A DNA stretch of 64,000 nucleotides from the NCBI GenBank assembly GCA_023091735.1, contig JALKBU010000076.1:1-64000 (forward strand), in the 5' to 3' direction. The notes beneath the pieces were generated by a model, which was not told the origin of the DNA, did not search any database, and saw only the letters and a list, made by a program, of their open reading frames with translations. A program made the position numbers and the translations under genes. The DNA comes from Trichomonas tenax. Its lineage: Eukaryota; Parabasalia; Trichomonadida; Trichomonadidae. Positions 30,930 through 43,382 of the stretch are shown here, in pieces (within the stretch, counting starts at the first letter, position 1; every line of letters begins with the position of its first letter).

Positions 30930-33900
30930 ATGTTTTCCACTTTGATTTTTCACCAATTATTGGACAAAAGCTGTCTCTTAAACAGTGAAAACTCTCAGTC
31001 CATTACTATATCGTCCTATTCACAGATCTTCGATGACGAAACATATAAGCAAATTATCACACAAAATATCAAAACTATTATCATAACCACTCCTAAGTAC
31101 AATACAATTATAACTGCCCCTTGGTTTCCTTTCATAGAGAATGTCGAAATTAACACTCCTAAATACACTATTATTCCGCAAAATTGTTTCAAAGGCACAA
31201 AATTCCTTAAAAGCATTAAATTAGCACGTAACATTGACGAAATAGGAGATTATGCCTTTTCAGATTCGAGAATATCAAGTATTAATCTAGACAATATCAA
31301 AATTATTGGTGTATCTGCATTTAACACATGCATGAACCTCAAACACATAAATCTATCAAGAATCGTCACAATGGGTACCCAGGTTTTTTCTTTATCTGGA
31401 ATTGAAACTTTAATTTTATCAGATTATATAAGCGAAGCAGCAAATAATATGTGCAGTGAATGTCAGTATCTTCGAAGTGTAAAATTTGGAAAAAATGTTT
31501 CAGTAATTCGAGAAAAATCATTTTATTTCTGTTCTTCATTGAGCGAAATACAAATAGACTATGATAACATCAAAGCAATAGAGTCTAGCGCATTTTCATT
31601 AACTAATATTTCATATTTTAAATTTGGACCAAAACTTGAACAAATTGGCATAATGGCATTTACTCGGACGCTATTAACGAGCGTTGAACTAAGCCCTGTC
31701 TCTGTTGAAATTGGTCTGCAATATGTTTTTTCATCATGTCCATTTTTAGTAAGTGTAACAATTCCTCAAGGTTACAAAGTGTCTGGCTATGTTTTTCAAC
31801 AGTGTGCTAACTTAGAATCTGTTACTTTCCACGAAAGTATTACATCTATAGGAGAATATACATTTCAAGATTGCCCGAAATTGAAGAATATCAATCTTGA
31901 AAACATCAAAGAAATTAAAGCGGAAGCTTTTATCCGCTGCACAAGCCTTACAGCTGTCAATCTGAATTCTTGTGAAACTATTGGTAATGAAGGCTTCCGT
32001 GATTGTTCGAATATGACTGTATTGGGTTTAGGCAGCAACCAGAAATCCGTCATTTTAGGAACATACTGCTTTTTCGGGTGCAGTAGATTACACATCTCTC
32101 AAATCCCAAGCAACATTCAAATAAACACTGCTTCCTTCGGCAGGTGTGACTCAATAACGACTGTTAATGTCTTTTTGTCGAATACTACTTGGCCAAATAG
32201 ATGCTTTATGGGCTGCTTCAACTTGAAATCTGTAACTATTGATCCAAGCTCATTGGCCACTCAAATACCAGATGAAATGTTTATGGGTTGTAGGAAACTT
32301 GAAAGCATCACTCTCTCAGATGGTATAACATCAATTGGTAAGTACGCATTTTATGCATGCAATCTATCAACAATTGATTTAAAGTCTGTAACAAATCTCG
32401 AAGAATATTGCTTCTGTAGAAGTAATTTAGAGAGCATTACAATCGCATTCGATTTTGAGCCAAAACATCAATTTGAAAGTTGCCGCGATCTCAAGCAGAT
32501 AAAATTTGTTGGAGCAATAGCACAATTTTCATTAGAGGCTTTTGCAAAATGCTATAGTCTAGAATCCTTCGATTTACAGCCAGACTCTAATTATACATTC
32601 GATAATGGGTTATTGGTATTTAAACAGAACAGCTCATTGGTTGCATGCACCAATAGCATCAAAGAAAAATCGCTTACTATTCCAACGAATATCATTTTCA
32701 TAAAAGGCTATGCTTTTCAATGCAGCGTTACTGTTGAATAAGTAAATATTAATCACAGCGTTGTCATAGAACAACGCGCATTCACTAACTGTACTGGCAT
32801 CAAATCATTTAACTATATAGGCCAAGCACTTCCTTGTATTCAAATTGAAGCTTTCTACAACTGCTATAATCTTGAATCATTCGAAACAACGACGAAGCCA
32901 ATAGAAATTCAAGAGCGTGCATTTACTAATTGCTATAGTCTCAAAAGAATGGACTGCACAAGCGAATGCCAATTCTATAATGCATATTCATTCCAAAACT
33001 GCACCAGCTTAGAGTATGTCAATTTAACATATGCTGATTCAGTATATCATTATGCTTTTGCAGATTGCATTTCATTGACTGAAATAGAATTTAGTGATAG
33101 AATCAGAATGATTTTTGGAGGTGCCTTCTCTAATATAAGCATAACAGAACTAAGAATAGATTCCCCTGTGCACGTTTATCTTGAAGGACGTAGTTTCCAG
33201 TATTGCTCTAAACTCAAGAAGCTCTATCTTGATTATTCATATGTGAGTCCCCGCATGCCATTCTACAACTGCTCGATTGAATACGTATATTTAGGCAAGA
33301 AAGCATATCCATACTCAACTCTTACTTTCGATAAAACCCAAACTGAAAAACTTGTCATTGAAGTTTCTCCTGAAAACAAATATTACAAATCGATAGGAAA
33401 CGTCGTCAAAGGACTAATTGAAAACGGTGTCGTTGGGTTTGTATCGTTGTCTAACGATAAATCAATCGATATTCCGGACACACCTTACATGACCAGTTAT
33501 ATTGGAGGTCAAGTCCAATATTATTCCAACAGGTATCCTGTGCACGAACCTACTATGCTTAAGATTCACGAACACGTGAAAATTTTTCCAGCTGAAACAA
33601 TGCGTTTTACGAATCGCGTATACTCTATATGCTATGATGGATACGAATTTTTCGAGGGAGATTTATGGATGGATGGGCAAAGATTAAATCCTGGTGATTT
33701 GCGTGTCTTCGCTAAAGAAGATTATCCATTTCCGACATTATTCCAGCAGCTAGTTGAAAACACAGGATGTCAAGAATGGGTTCCTCCATTTTTGAATCCT
33801 CCTGAACTCAGTACTGGCAGAAGCAATGTCTTTGGTTTATCAAAGAACGAAATATTCCTCATCATCGTTGTTGTTATTGTTGGCGGATGCTTCACAGCAT

Positions 33901-34007
33901 TCGTTGTCTATTTCCTTGTCAAATACAAGCAGATGTGCGCAAAGAAGAAAGGAGATGATGACTCAAAGAGGCAGAAATCTGACGCAGAAGTGCCAGTTGA
34001 AGCTTAA
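30930..34007 (+). pseudogene. BspA-like LRR surface protein, split by one in-frame stop
   Basis: The frame from ATG 30930 to 34007 is open over 1025 codons except for a single TAA at 32739-32741. Both parts are full of BspA/TpLRR repeats of about 23 residues (pattern A-F-x-x-C-x-x-L-x-x-I-x-L). The second part ends in a membrane helix (FLIIVVVIVGGCFTAFVV) and a charged tail (KKKGDDDSKRQKS). Alignment with the neighbouring paralogue puts a glutamate where the stop is, so GAA to TAA is a likely change. BspA-like proteins of trichomonads are thought to act in adhesion and are a huge, fast-changing family. The upstream 603-residue part could still be secreted but would lack the anchor. Read-through or a sequencing error is not excluded. 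Confidence 0.8.
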
Positions 34008-34998
34008 TTAATAGATTTTTGTTATTATTTTATAAACTCTTAATACATAATGACATTATTTATAAAATGTTCTGAAAAAAAATTGGCAGATTTTTTACGT
34101 GCTTTCAATTTGTTTCATAACATAAAACAGACATTAGATTTCGCATTTTAGCTACGAAGCAAGTGAAGAAGACAAATAATGTAATCAATGTAACACAATA
34201 GTTCAAGAATATATCGTGAAAATTTTTAAAAAATACCGAAAATTAAACTAGAAATGTTTAAATTAACTCGTACTAAGTCTGAACTGGTGCTCATATTACA
34301 GTTATTGGATGCTCAACCTTAAACAGAACGAAAAACATTGGTATATTAAAAACCTTTCAATATTATCAAAATAATGCGAGCGAAATTCAGCAGATATCAT
34401 TAAATGTCAATTCGTTCACTATAAGAGTTCAAAAATCAAGTTCATTACAAGAATTTACCTTTATACACCAAATATTTTCAATAACTTATCGATATACATT
34501 AAAAATCCGTTCACATGTCATACATACAATGATATCTTCAATGTCCATTTATACATTACGCTTGAATGGCATATTATAAGATATCTAATTTTGATTATTG
34601 TAATTCAAGCCTAAGCACTACAAGAATATACTATTGTTGCATGTGTGTAATGAATGCATAGTCTTTTATGAAGCGAAATTAAAAGAAATTATTTCTACAT
34701 TTAATGTTGCATACCGTCGTTAATACTTTAGATTTACAATGTACTCAACCGAGGGATTATCGCTGTACCACTAATTTCGAATTTTGCTTTCACATATTTG
34801 ATTCATAACGATTCATCATACATAAAAGCGCAAAACTTTGTGTACAGATGCTAATCGTGACAGTGAATGCAGTACTCGATGTAAAATGATCGAATTAAAA
34901 TTTTCATAACCACCGGCAAAAAAAATAAAATTTTTAAATTTTTTCGAACATCGTTCATTTTTAGCGCAATTTTGGCCAAATCGCTCTATTTTGATACA
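34008..34998. other. Spacer between tandem BspA genes
   Basis: About 1 kb of AT-rich sequence without coding potential or recognised repeats. Confidence 0.45.
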
Positions 34999-37900
34999 GC
35001 AGCGAGTGGTTCCAGGACATTGACAATATCATAGCAGTCCCAAATCAACGATATTGAGAAATATAATCAGATTCTTCAAAAAACCATTAATAAAATTATA
35101 ATAACAACACCAAATTGCAGTACAATAGCTGCTGCTTCGTGGTTCTATCTTATAGAAACTGTTGAAGTTGACACTCCTACGTTAAATACTACTTATTCGA
35201 ATTGTTTTGCGAATACTGGATATCTCAAAAACGTTGTTCTCGGTCCCAGCTACACTGAGATATCAGTTTCTACATTTGCAAATTCAGGTTTGTTTAATAT
35301 CAATCTTGAAAATATTAAAGTCATCCAAGATTCTGCATTTTCTCGCTGCAAAAACTTAGAACACATATATTTACCAAATGTCGTAGAATTAGGACAATAT
35401 GTTTTCATTGAATCTGGAATTAGATCATTAAAACTACCTGATGCAATAATAATTGTTCACCTTTACTTTTGCGAGTTTTGCTATCGCCTGAAAACTGCAA
35501 TATTGGGATCAAATGTCGACTCGATTGATGATTATTGTTTTCATTGCTGTTATTCATTATCTGAGCTCATAGTTAACTATGACACAGTAACATATGTTGG
35601 TGATTCAGCACTAATGTACACAGCAATCACATATTTCAAAATCAATCGCAATTTTTTGGGGCAAAATATGAATCATTTTGTCGATCACAGATTAAGACTA
35701 TTGAAATAGCACCACATGCCATTGGCTACTCGCTGTTAACTGCAGCCTTCCACTATTGTCCAAATATTGTTGAAGTTACGTTTCCAATTAATTACACATC
35801 GATTGATCATGCACTATTTTCTGGCTGTTGCAACTTAGAAACTGTACATTTTCAAGATTTTGTTGTCCTGATTGACAATTGGGTATTCAGAGACTGTGTA
35901 AACTCAAATCTATTAATCTTGAAAATGTTCAAAGAATTGGACCTGAAAGTTTCTTAAAATTGTCTCAGCCTAAAAGTAGTTAATCTCACTCAATGCACTC
36001 AGATATTTGAAAATGTATTTCAAAATTGTATTAATTTAGAAAAAGTTATTGGACTCGAAGATCGCTCAACAGAGGTTACTATAGGTAACAAATGCTTTTC
36101 TGAATGCACAAAGCTTTTGTTTTTCAAGCTAACAACAAATCGCTTGCTGAAATCTGAATGTTTTGCAAGATGTGATAATATCACTTCATTACATATCTTT
36201 TTAAAGGATCAGATATCATACGATAGATGTTTCTTGGGTTGTTACAATCTTAAATCAGTCATTATCGATCCAGAATTAGATGGAACTGAAATCTCCAATG
36301 AAATGTTCATGGGATGTAAAAATCTCGAGTCGATCATCATCAATAAGAATATTACTTCCATTGGTAATTATGCATTTTACGCTTGTAAGATTTCTAGTAT
36401 TGAACTTAAATATATCACTTCTTTCGGAAATTATTGCTTCATGCGCACTAAGTTAGAGAATATAACAATAGCATCTGATTTTACTTCGGGTCATTAGTTT
36501 GAAAAATGCACAGATCTTCGAAGAATCAAAATTTTATCGAATGTCACCAAATTTTCATTAGAACTATTCCAATTCTGCCATAATTTAGAAAACATCGATG
36601 TTAAAGAAAACACTAACTATTCGTTTAATAATGGAATGCTGATTTATAAGTCTGATCTTTCACTTGTTGCTTGTTTAGGCCGCAATCTTAATAAGACACT
36701 ATCGATTTCATCTGGACTACTCTCAATTAAGCCATATGCATTTCATTGTAACCATATTACCGAAGAAATTATTATTACTAATTCGATAATTTTCTCTGGT
36801 TTTACATTTTCTAATTATTTTGCACTCAAAGCATTCACATATAATGGAATTCACCTTCCATTCATTCCACAAGGTCTTTTTCAGAATTTTTTTAATCTTG
36901 AAACCTTCAATGCGAATGCAAAGCCTTTAACTGTTCAAAGCTCTGCATTTAAGAACTGCTACAACTTGAAGAGAATAGACTGCTGTGATCAATGCAGAAG
37001 TTTCGATAATCAAGCATTTATGAATTGTACAAAGTTGGAATTTATTAATCTCAGTGCTGCTTTTGTTATATCCAAGAATGAATTTGCTGATTGTGTTTCG
37101 TTAACTGAAATAACACTTGGAGAGCTTCAATATGTCTCAACTGGAGCATTTTCCAATATAAGCATTACAGAATTAAACATTACTTCGCCTAATGAATTGA
37201 CTATTGATTCAGGTGCATTCCAATTTTGCTCCAAACTCAAGAAGATTTATTTAGATTATGGACAAATTAATACAGAGTCTGTTTTTAACACTGTTCCATC
37301 GAATATGCATATTTCGGAAAGCGTGTGTTCCAATTTTCGATTCTAATACTTTCTGGAATCCAAACTGAGAAATTTGAAATTGAATTTTCTCCAAAAAACA
37401 CATTTTACACAGCGCACGACAATGTCTTTATCGGCCTCTCGGATAACATTGTTGTTGGCACATTTGTCCTTTCAACAGACAAAATCATTAAAACTGTCTC
37501 CGATAAGTTAAAGTTTAGTTCTAATTATGCATACCTGAGACAGTTCACTTCGAATGGAATGCCAATTGGACGCCAGCCAACAATGTTGAAGATTACCGAA
37601 AATATTAGAGAATTTGAGCTGTATCCAAATGGGTTCCCTAAAATATACTCCATATGCTATGAAGGAGATGAATTTTTAGATGGAACCTTCAATATGGATG
37701 ATAGTGGCAAAAGTGCAGGAGAAATTCGTGTTTTCACGAAAGAAGATTATCCATTCCCCGCACTATTGGGCCAACCTGTCGAGAACATAGGATGCAATGA
37801 CAGGGTCCCTCCATTCATAGATCCTGCATTCAGCATTGGAGCAAACAATGTTTTTGGATTATCGAAGAATGAAATCTTCCTAATCATTGTTGTTGTTATT

Positions 37901-38038
37901 GTTGGAGGTTTCTTTATCGCCTTCATCGTTTACTTCCTCGTTAGGTACAAATAGATGTGTTCTAAGAAGAATTCTGCAAATTCGAAAGATCTCTCAACGC
38001 AACCTAAGTCAGATGATGAAGTCCCTGTAATGGCTTGA
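34999..38038 (+). pseudogene. BspA-like pseudogene, tandem paralogue of the preceding gene
   Basis: The translation follows the preceding BspA gene from near its N-terminus to its tail, but in pieces. There are in-frame TAG stops at 35032, 36495 (in place of a Q codon) and 37952 (YK-stop-MC where the paralogue has YKQMC). Frame changes are needed near 35700, 35905, 35960 and 37330. No initiator ATG is left. The anchor helix (FLIIVVVIVGGFFIAFIV) and tail motif DDEVPV before a final TGA at 38036 are still recognisable. The divergence from its neighbour is substantial, so the duplication is not recent. Confidence 0.85.
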
Positions 38039-38503
38039 GGCGCTTATCCCACATTCATATATATTGTTGTAATTAAAGTTTTATTCATGAAATCAAAGAT
38101 TTTCTCTTTTTTTGTGTGTGTCAAAAAGTATTTTAAAGATATGCTTTTTCTTTTCCTATTGCATTTCTAAATCAAAAACTTGTGCTCAATGAAAAAATTA
38201 CAAAAACTAAAAAATCATTCGTCTGAATGTAAAGATTTGTTTTTTCAATCCACATTTAACTCCTTTATCTCCTTCGAGAGGATCCAAATGTGATGTCAAA
38301 ACTGTGATTTCTTATACAGAAATTAGAAAATAATCGACCGACATTCACCCAGTGACACCTTAAACAATGTTTAAACTCGCAAATTCCTCCCACAGCGAAA
38401 TTACTAAACCAATGTCTGTGAAAAAAAATCAAAATCACTAGAAAAATAAAAAGCTTATTTTTAGATATTTGGTCCTTTTGCGTTATATTGTTTCATAAAT
38501 GTC
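38039..38503. other. Intergenic region, nothing recognised
   Basis: AT-rich, no gene. Confidence 0.4.
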
Positions 38504-39335
38504 GCGTATAATATTCCAACAAACGAAAAGTGATACTTTACATGTCAAATTTATTGTCTGAATCTGACATGTAATAAAAAGGGTGTGACTCCAAAAGTGA
38601 CTTCATGAAAAAATAATTACGACTATCTTAAAGACAGCATGAGGATGGGTCCCCATGGTGTCTTTGAGACAGTCGCAGCTAGTTTTTGCTACTCCAGGAC
38701 GAAATCGGAATTTCAATAATTTAGCTATATATGATATGAAGAAAGTTTGAATATTTGAATCAATTTTCATAAGTTGTCTGTGGAGTGAGCAGATGATGTG
38801 TATTTAAAGCATGCGTGTTTTCGGTTATATTTATCATATTAAATTTTCTTATAAAGAGATTTTGAAAGTGATATTTGAAATAAAAAAAAAAATATTGAAT
38901 ATATATGAATTATAACCAAATATATGTCATTTTCATTAACCAAGGTCATCATTTATGCGATTTTAATATAATATTAATTTTTTGTAATTACTTTAAAAAA
39001 TAAAGTTTGTAGGCATCCTTTGCACCAGAACACACCTGAAATGCTAATATCAGGTCTGGTTTGGTGCAAAGAATGCCTACAAACTCGTCCAGGACGAAAT
39101 CGGCTAAATTATTGAAATTCCGATTTCGTCCTGGAGTAGCAAAAATTAGCTGTGACTGTCTCAAAGACACCATGGGGACCCATCCTCATGCTGTCTTTGA
39201 GACAGTCACAGTCTCTCTTGACTTCGCTCTTGTAGGAAAAAGGCAAAATCATATTTGTCACTTTTTAAAACCTCACTTTACATGTCGAATCTGATATGTA
39301 AAGTGTCACTTTTCGTTTGAAAGATTATTATACGC
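38504..39335. mobile_element. 832-bp element with inverted ends and nested hairpins
   Basis: The ends read inward as GCGTATAATA, then AAACGAAAAGTGA, then CTTTACAT, and are inverted copies. The arms continue inward with near-identical reverse complements (38637-38740 against 39090-39215). Within the right arm are three adjacent hairpins: 39005-39084 (GTTTGTAGGCAT arms), 39088-39135 (TCCAGGACGAAATCGG arms, 16 bp perfect) and 39154-39207 (GACTGTCTCAAAGACA arms). The GTGAC and TTACATG blocks match the ends of the 30569 and 55363 elements. The GC-richer hairpins contrast with the AT-rich core at 38745-39000. No transposase is present. Confidence 0.8.
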
Positions 39336-39456
39336 TACAATATTGGTTCATAAAATCAGGGAAAATAGAGAATTCAAAATCGAGCAAAATAAATTGTCAC
39401 TTTTCAAACTTCACTTTTCATGATTTGAGAGATTCATTTTAAAAACAACATATTCA
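39336..39456 (+). promoter_or_regulatory. GTCACTTTTC motif region upstream of the PKB-like kinase
   Basis: GTCACTTTTC at 39393 and TTCACTTTTC at 39409 lie 48-64 bp before the ATG at 39457, and TATTCA directly abuts the ATG. Which of these marks the transcription start cannot be told from sequence. Confidence 0.3.
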
Positions 39457-40869
39457 ATGTCCACTATATCGCTGAAAAACAAAAATCGATTACACTCGAT
39501 AAAAAAATCAAAAATGATAAAGTCAGGTTGGGCAACGAAACAAGGTGGTCTAATCAAGACTTGGAAGAAGCGTTGGTTTGTCCTCGAGAAGGATTCTCTG
39601 ATATATTTCACGAAAGACGGCGGTGAAGAGCAAGGAAGAATTCCAATCGGCTCAACATGCGTCGTTTCACCAGCGCCTGACTGCAAGAAGCAACCGGCGT
39701 TCAAAATTGTGACATCAGAGCGCACTTTCTTCATTGTTACAGACACGCAAAAGGAATGTTCGGATTGGATTTCGGCAATTGCAAACGCTATTTCTCACTC
39801 GAATTCGGCTCCGGCACCTGCAGCGCCTGCACCGGGCACAAAGGCACCAGGAGCGGCCCCGAAAAAGGCTTCGATGGAAGATTTCCAAATTATTGGTGTC
39901 CTTGGCCGCGGCACATATGGAAAGGTCCAACTCGTTAAGCAGAAAGAAACTGGGAAATTATTCGCACTTAAGACTATGTCTAAGCGTCTCCTCGCGGAAT
40001 CAGATCAAATCGAGCAAACTATTGTCGAAAGAGATCTCCTCCTTAAGGTTAAATGCTCATTCCTCGTTTGCGCGCACTACACATTCCAAACAGACGCAAA
40101 AGTTTTCATGATCATCGATTACGTCCCTGGAGGTGAATTATTCGGAAGGCTTAAGCAGGAGTCCAGCTTCCCAGAATCACGCACCAGGCTCTATGCAGCT
40201 GAGATCCTCCTTGGTCTTGGCTACTTACACTCACAAAATTATATATATCGTGATTTGAAACCAGAAAATATTCTTGTTGACATAGACGGACACTTGCGCT
40301 TGACAGATTTCGGTCTCGCCAAGAAGGCTTCAGACAACGAATCGACAAGTTCTTTCTGCGGTACACCGGAATATATCGCTCCAGAAATGATTCAGCGCCT
40401 TCCCTACTCGAAGGCTGTCGACTGGTGGTCGCTCGGTGTCCTTATCTTCGAAATGCTTACTGGTCTTCCACCTTTCTATGATGAAAACGTGAACCAAATG
40501 TACCGCTCAATTCTCAGAGACGATATCACATATCCAAGCCACGTTTCGCTTGCAGCACGCGATCTTATCAACAAACTTCTTGATAAGAACCCAGCAACAA
40601 GACTTGGTTCTGGACCAACCGATATGGAAGAAATCAAAGTCCATCCATTCTTCAAGGAACTTAACTGGGCTGATGTTGAGGCCAAGAAGGTAAAGCCTGA
40701 GTGGATTCCAGAAATTAAAGATGCAACAGATACATCTTGCTTCGATGCCGAGTTCACACAGGAACAAGGTGGTGTTTCTTTCGAAGATGGGAGCCTTATT
40801 GGAAATGATACACAGCAAATGTTCACTGGATTTACATGCACACAAGACTCTGCTCTTGATGATTTATAA
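39457..40869 (+). CDS. PH-domain AGC kinase (PKB/Akt-like)
   Basis: The 470-residue product has an N-terminal PH domain (~20-112; SGWATKQGGLIKTWKKRW to the helix CSDWISAIANAI), an A/P-rich hinge, then an AGC kinase domain (~141-400). Seen: GRGTYGKVQLV glycine loop, ALKTM lysine, YRDLKPENILV catalytic loop, DFGLA, and the activation segment SFCGTPEYIAPE with its phosphorylatable S/T. The AGC C-tail ends with an FxxFT hydrophobic motif (MFTGFTCTQ). This is the PKB/Akt layout: phosphoinositide-dependent membrane recruitment, then PDK1-type activation. The ATG 39457 is used; an alternative at 39514 would shorten it by 19 residues. All catalytic residues are intact. Confidence 0.9.
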   Translation: MSTISLKNKNRLHSIKKSKMIKSGWATKQGGLIKTWKKRWFVLEKDSLIYFTKDGGEEQGRIPIGSTCVVSPAPDCKKQPAFKIVTSERTFFIVTDTQKECSDWISAIANAISHSNSAPAPAAPAPGTKAPGAAPKKASMEDFQIIGVLGRGTYGKVQLVKQKETGKLFALKTMSKRLLAESDQIEQTIVERDLLLKVKCSFLVCAHYTFQTDAKVFMIIDYVPGGELFGRLKQESSFPESRTRLYAAEILLGLGYLHSQNYIYRDLKPENILVDIDGHLRLTDFGLAKKASDNESTSSFCGTPEYIAPEMIQRLPYSKAVDWWSLGVLIFEMLTGLPPFYDENVNQMYRSILRDDITYPSHVSLAARDLINKLLDKNPATRLGSGPTDMEEIKVHPFFKELNWADVEAKKVKPEWIPEIKDATDTSCFDAEFTQEQGGVSFEDGSLIGNDTQQMFTGFTCTQDSALDDL

Positions 40870-41004
40870 GTTTTTTACAATTCCTTGATTTTATGAGATT
40901 AAATCTATATTTCGATTATTTATATGTATTATTTTTCTATATATTCTTATCCAATAAATAAAAAATACATCAATATTTCAAAATAATACAAACATATAAA
41001 ATCT

Positions 41005-42096
41005 TTAAATTCCAAACTGAGCTCTGCGTGCTCCCATGTGAACTTGATGGCTTACTGCAGCCAGGTTCTTCCTAATCTTGTTGTTCTCTTTTTGTACCTC
41101 TTCGAGGTTGTTTTCCTGCTTTTGCAATTCAAGTTTTAGAATCGCTCTTTTTGTTTCAAGTTCTTCTTTCCTCTTTTGTTCCTCTTCAAGCATCTGATAA
41201 TCTTCTTCATTGTTATTCTGTGGAGGCATCATGTCTATTTCCTTCATTGTCTCGTGGAGCTGCTGCTCATTGCTCTGCTCAAGGCTGTGAGCAGCCTTTC
41301 TGAGAATCTGCATTCTCTTCTGTGTTTCTGTTAAGTGCCCACTGAGCATCAATATCTTATGATTATGCTGCTGTGCCAATGTCTGCAGCTCCTTCTCATA
41401 TTGCTTGTCGATGTGCTCAAGAGACTTCTTTCTATCGTTAAGAGCAGTAATGTGTTCTTTTTCCATGTCTTCGATTTGCGCAACACACTCTTGCAATTTT
41501 GCTCTTGACATCATCAAGTTATTCGCTCTCTCTGTATTGCACCTCTGTGCGTATGACCTCAGCTGCAGTATAATGCTGTTATTTATTGTTTCGCAGTGCT
41601 CTTTGGTTTCAATTTGAACGGCATCTTTTCTTCTGTAATTTTTAGATAAATTCGTTGCATTTATGTCCACTGTGTTACGGAGCATCTCTATTTCCTTTTC
41701 AACAGCTTGGAAAGAACGCTCTAGTTTACCATCAATTGAATTAGAAATATTTTCGAGTTTTTGACCGAATTCGTCCTGTATTCTGTTTATTTCGTTCTCC
41801 TGTTCCTCTCTCAGCTTCTGAATGAAAATGTGATGATTTAATGTCGTTTGAGAAAGACGAAGTTGATGATCTACTTGCGATCTTCGCCTCTCTCCATCCT
41901 TTATTTGCGATATTGCATCTATTTTGTACTGTAATTTCTCTAATTCTTTCTCTTTTCGAACAATTTCCGACTTATATTGATTTAAAACCTCTGAAAAGCG
42001 CTCAATTTCATCGTCAGCAATGCTGATTTCCTGCTGGATGCGGAATTGGATGTTCTTAACTTGTCTTTCAAGTGCAAACGGAGCACTTTTGCTCAT
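41005..42096 (-). CDS. Coiled-coil protein, function unknown
   Basis: The 363-residue protein is nearly all heptad-repeat coiled coil rich in E, K, Q, R and L, with a short break near residue 295 (MMPPQNNNEED). It starts MSKSAPFALERQ and ends RRAQFGI. A TCATT initiator-like site lies about 25 bp upstream of the ATG. No family is recognised; a cytoskeletal or basal-body part is conceivable in a flagellate but not shown. It converges with the PKB-like gene, the 3' ends being 135 bp apart. Confidence 0.8.
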   Translation of the reverse strand: MSKSAPFALERQVKNIQFRIQQEISIADDEIERFSEVLNQYKSEIVRKEKELEKLQYKIDAISQIKDGERRRSQVDHQLRLSQTTLNHHIFIQKLREEQENEINRIQDEFGQKLENISNSIDGKLERSFQAVEKEIEMLRNTVDINATNLSKNYRRKDAVQIETKEHCETINNSIILQLRSYAQRCNTERANNLMMSRAKLQECVAQIEDMEKEHITALNDRKKSLEHIDKQYEKELQTLAQQHNHKILMLSGHLTETQKRMQILRKAAHSLEQSNEQQLHETMKEIDMMPPQNNNEEDYQMLEEEQKRKEELETKRAILKLELQKQENNLEEVQKENNKIRKNLAAVSHQVHMGARRAQFGI

Positions 42097-43382
42097 TGTT
42101 GCCGTTTAAAAATTCTAAAATGATGAATTATTAACATCAACATGAAATCGCTTAACCACAATGTGTTCCTGGACCTGAAAATCATTCTCATATGATTAAT
42201 TTTTAATTTTGACAATAATATTTTTTGAAAAATTTTAATTATGCTTATACTGATTGTTTTTCCTACCCACTGTTTATTTTGTTGTGATGTGTCTAAATAG
42301 ATATATTAGCATTATTAAAATCACATTTTTATTCATCAGTTAAAATATTATCATTTCTTCACACAATTGTTTATAGCAAATCTTGCTTTGGCTAGTTTTA
42401 TCTAAGCAAGTGAATTTGATAACTAAGTTTTCTTCTTCACTTCAAAATCATCTCAGAAACTTAATGCAGCAGCATGAAGTGGGGTCCATCCATTTTTATT
42501 CTTTGTTTCAATTTTCAAACACTTTGCAATCAGCATTATCTTATCATCACAACTAATTTATCTTGAAATGAAATGAACACAGATGTAAACACATTTTTGA
42601 AGAATATCAAAGTAATTCAAAAATGCCATTTTTGATATTCTTCACTCACATTTTGCTTTGCATTTACTTCAAAAAATTGAAATACATAATAGTCGAAACA
42701 ATACATATCATATGGCTGTCTATTATATGAAAATAATATCCTTATACCATTTAAGCATTTTTCAAAAAAAAATAATATTATTTTGTTATGAGGTGTACAA
42801 GGCAATTGCTGAATGTCCAATAAACGAACTATTTTTGCTTCTGGCTTTATATCGAGCACAACAATACATATTTCATAGTATTTTTCTTCTGCTTTTTCAG
42901 CGTGAAGCCGAAAAATGGTATCTTCATCACATCATCTGGTGGAGAGCAGCGAGGATGCTTGTTAATCTATTTAACAGAGAATGGAGGAAATGAAGACTTT
43001 ACATGACTTTGATGCTATGTTGTGATAATTAATAAAAAACGAAATTATCTGGTTCAACTGCAAACTTGTACAGCTTTAGAATGGTGAAGTTTGGAACTCG
43101 AAAGCTTTAGAATTCAAAGAGTTATGAAGCAAATTATTTTGTTAAAGTGTAAAAATATTACTCTAAAATAATATTATGTATCATAATTATATATGCTGTT
43201 AACAATAAATATCATGAAATTTTTGAAAAATCAATAAATTTGAAATTCTCATTTTTAAGATCTACATCATATAGCTTTTTCTCATTGATAGATCGTTATT
43301 ATTTTCAAAGTTGTATCCATGTTTAGCATCAAAACTGAATTATCAAATTAGGCATCATCAGAATACAAAAAAGTAAAAATAC
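42097..43382. other. Intergenic region with ankyrin relic and small hairpin
   Basis: It contains the minus-strand ankyrin remnant at 42452-42543. A hairpin lies at 42599-42646, where TGAAGAATATCAAA pairs with TTTGATATTCTTCA. Overlapping open frames around 42617-42993 on both strands have no recognisable product and I do not call them. Confidence 0.45.
42452..42543 (-). pseudogene. Ankyrin-repeat remnant
   Basis: The minus strand reads KNKNGWTPLHAAALSF then a stop. GWTPLHAAAL is the canonical start of an ankyrin repeat. Upstream residues (AKCLKIETKN) fit the end of the preceding repeat. No open frame extends it. Confidence 0.6.
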
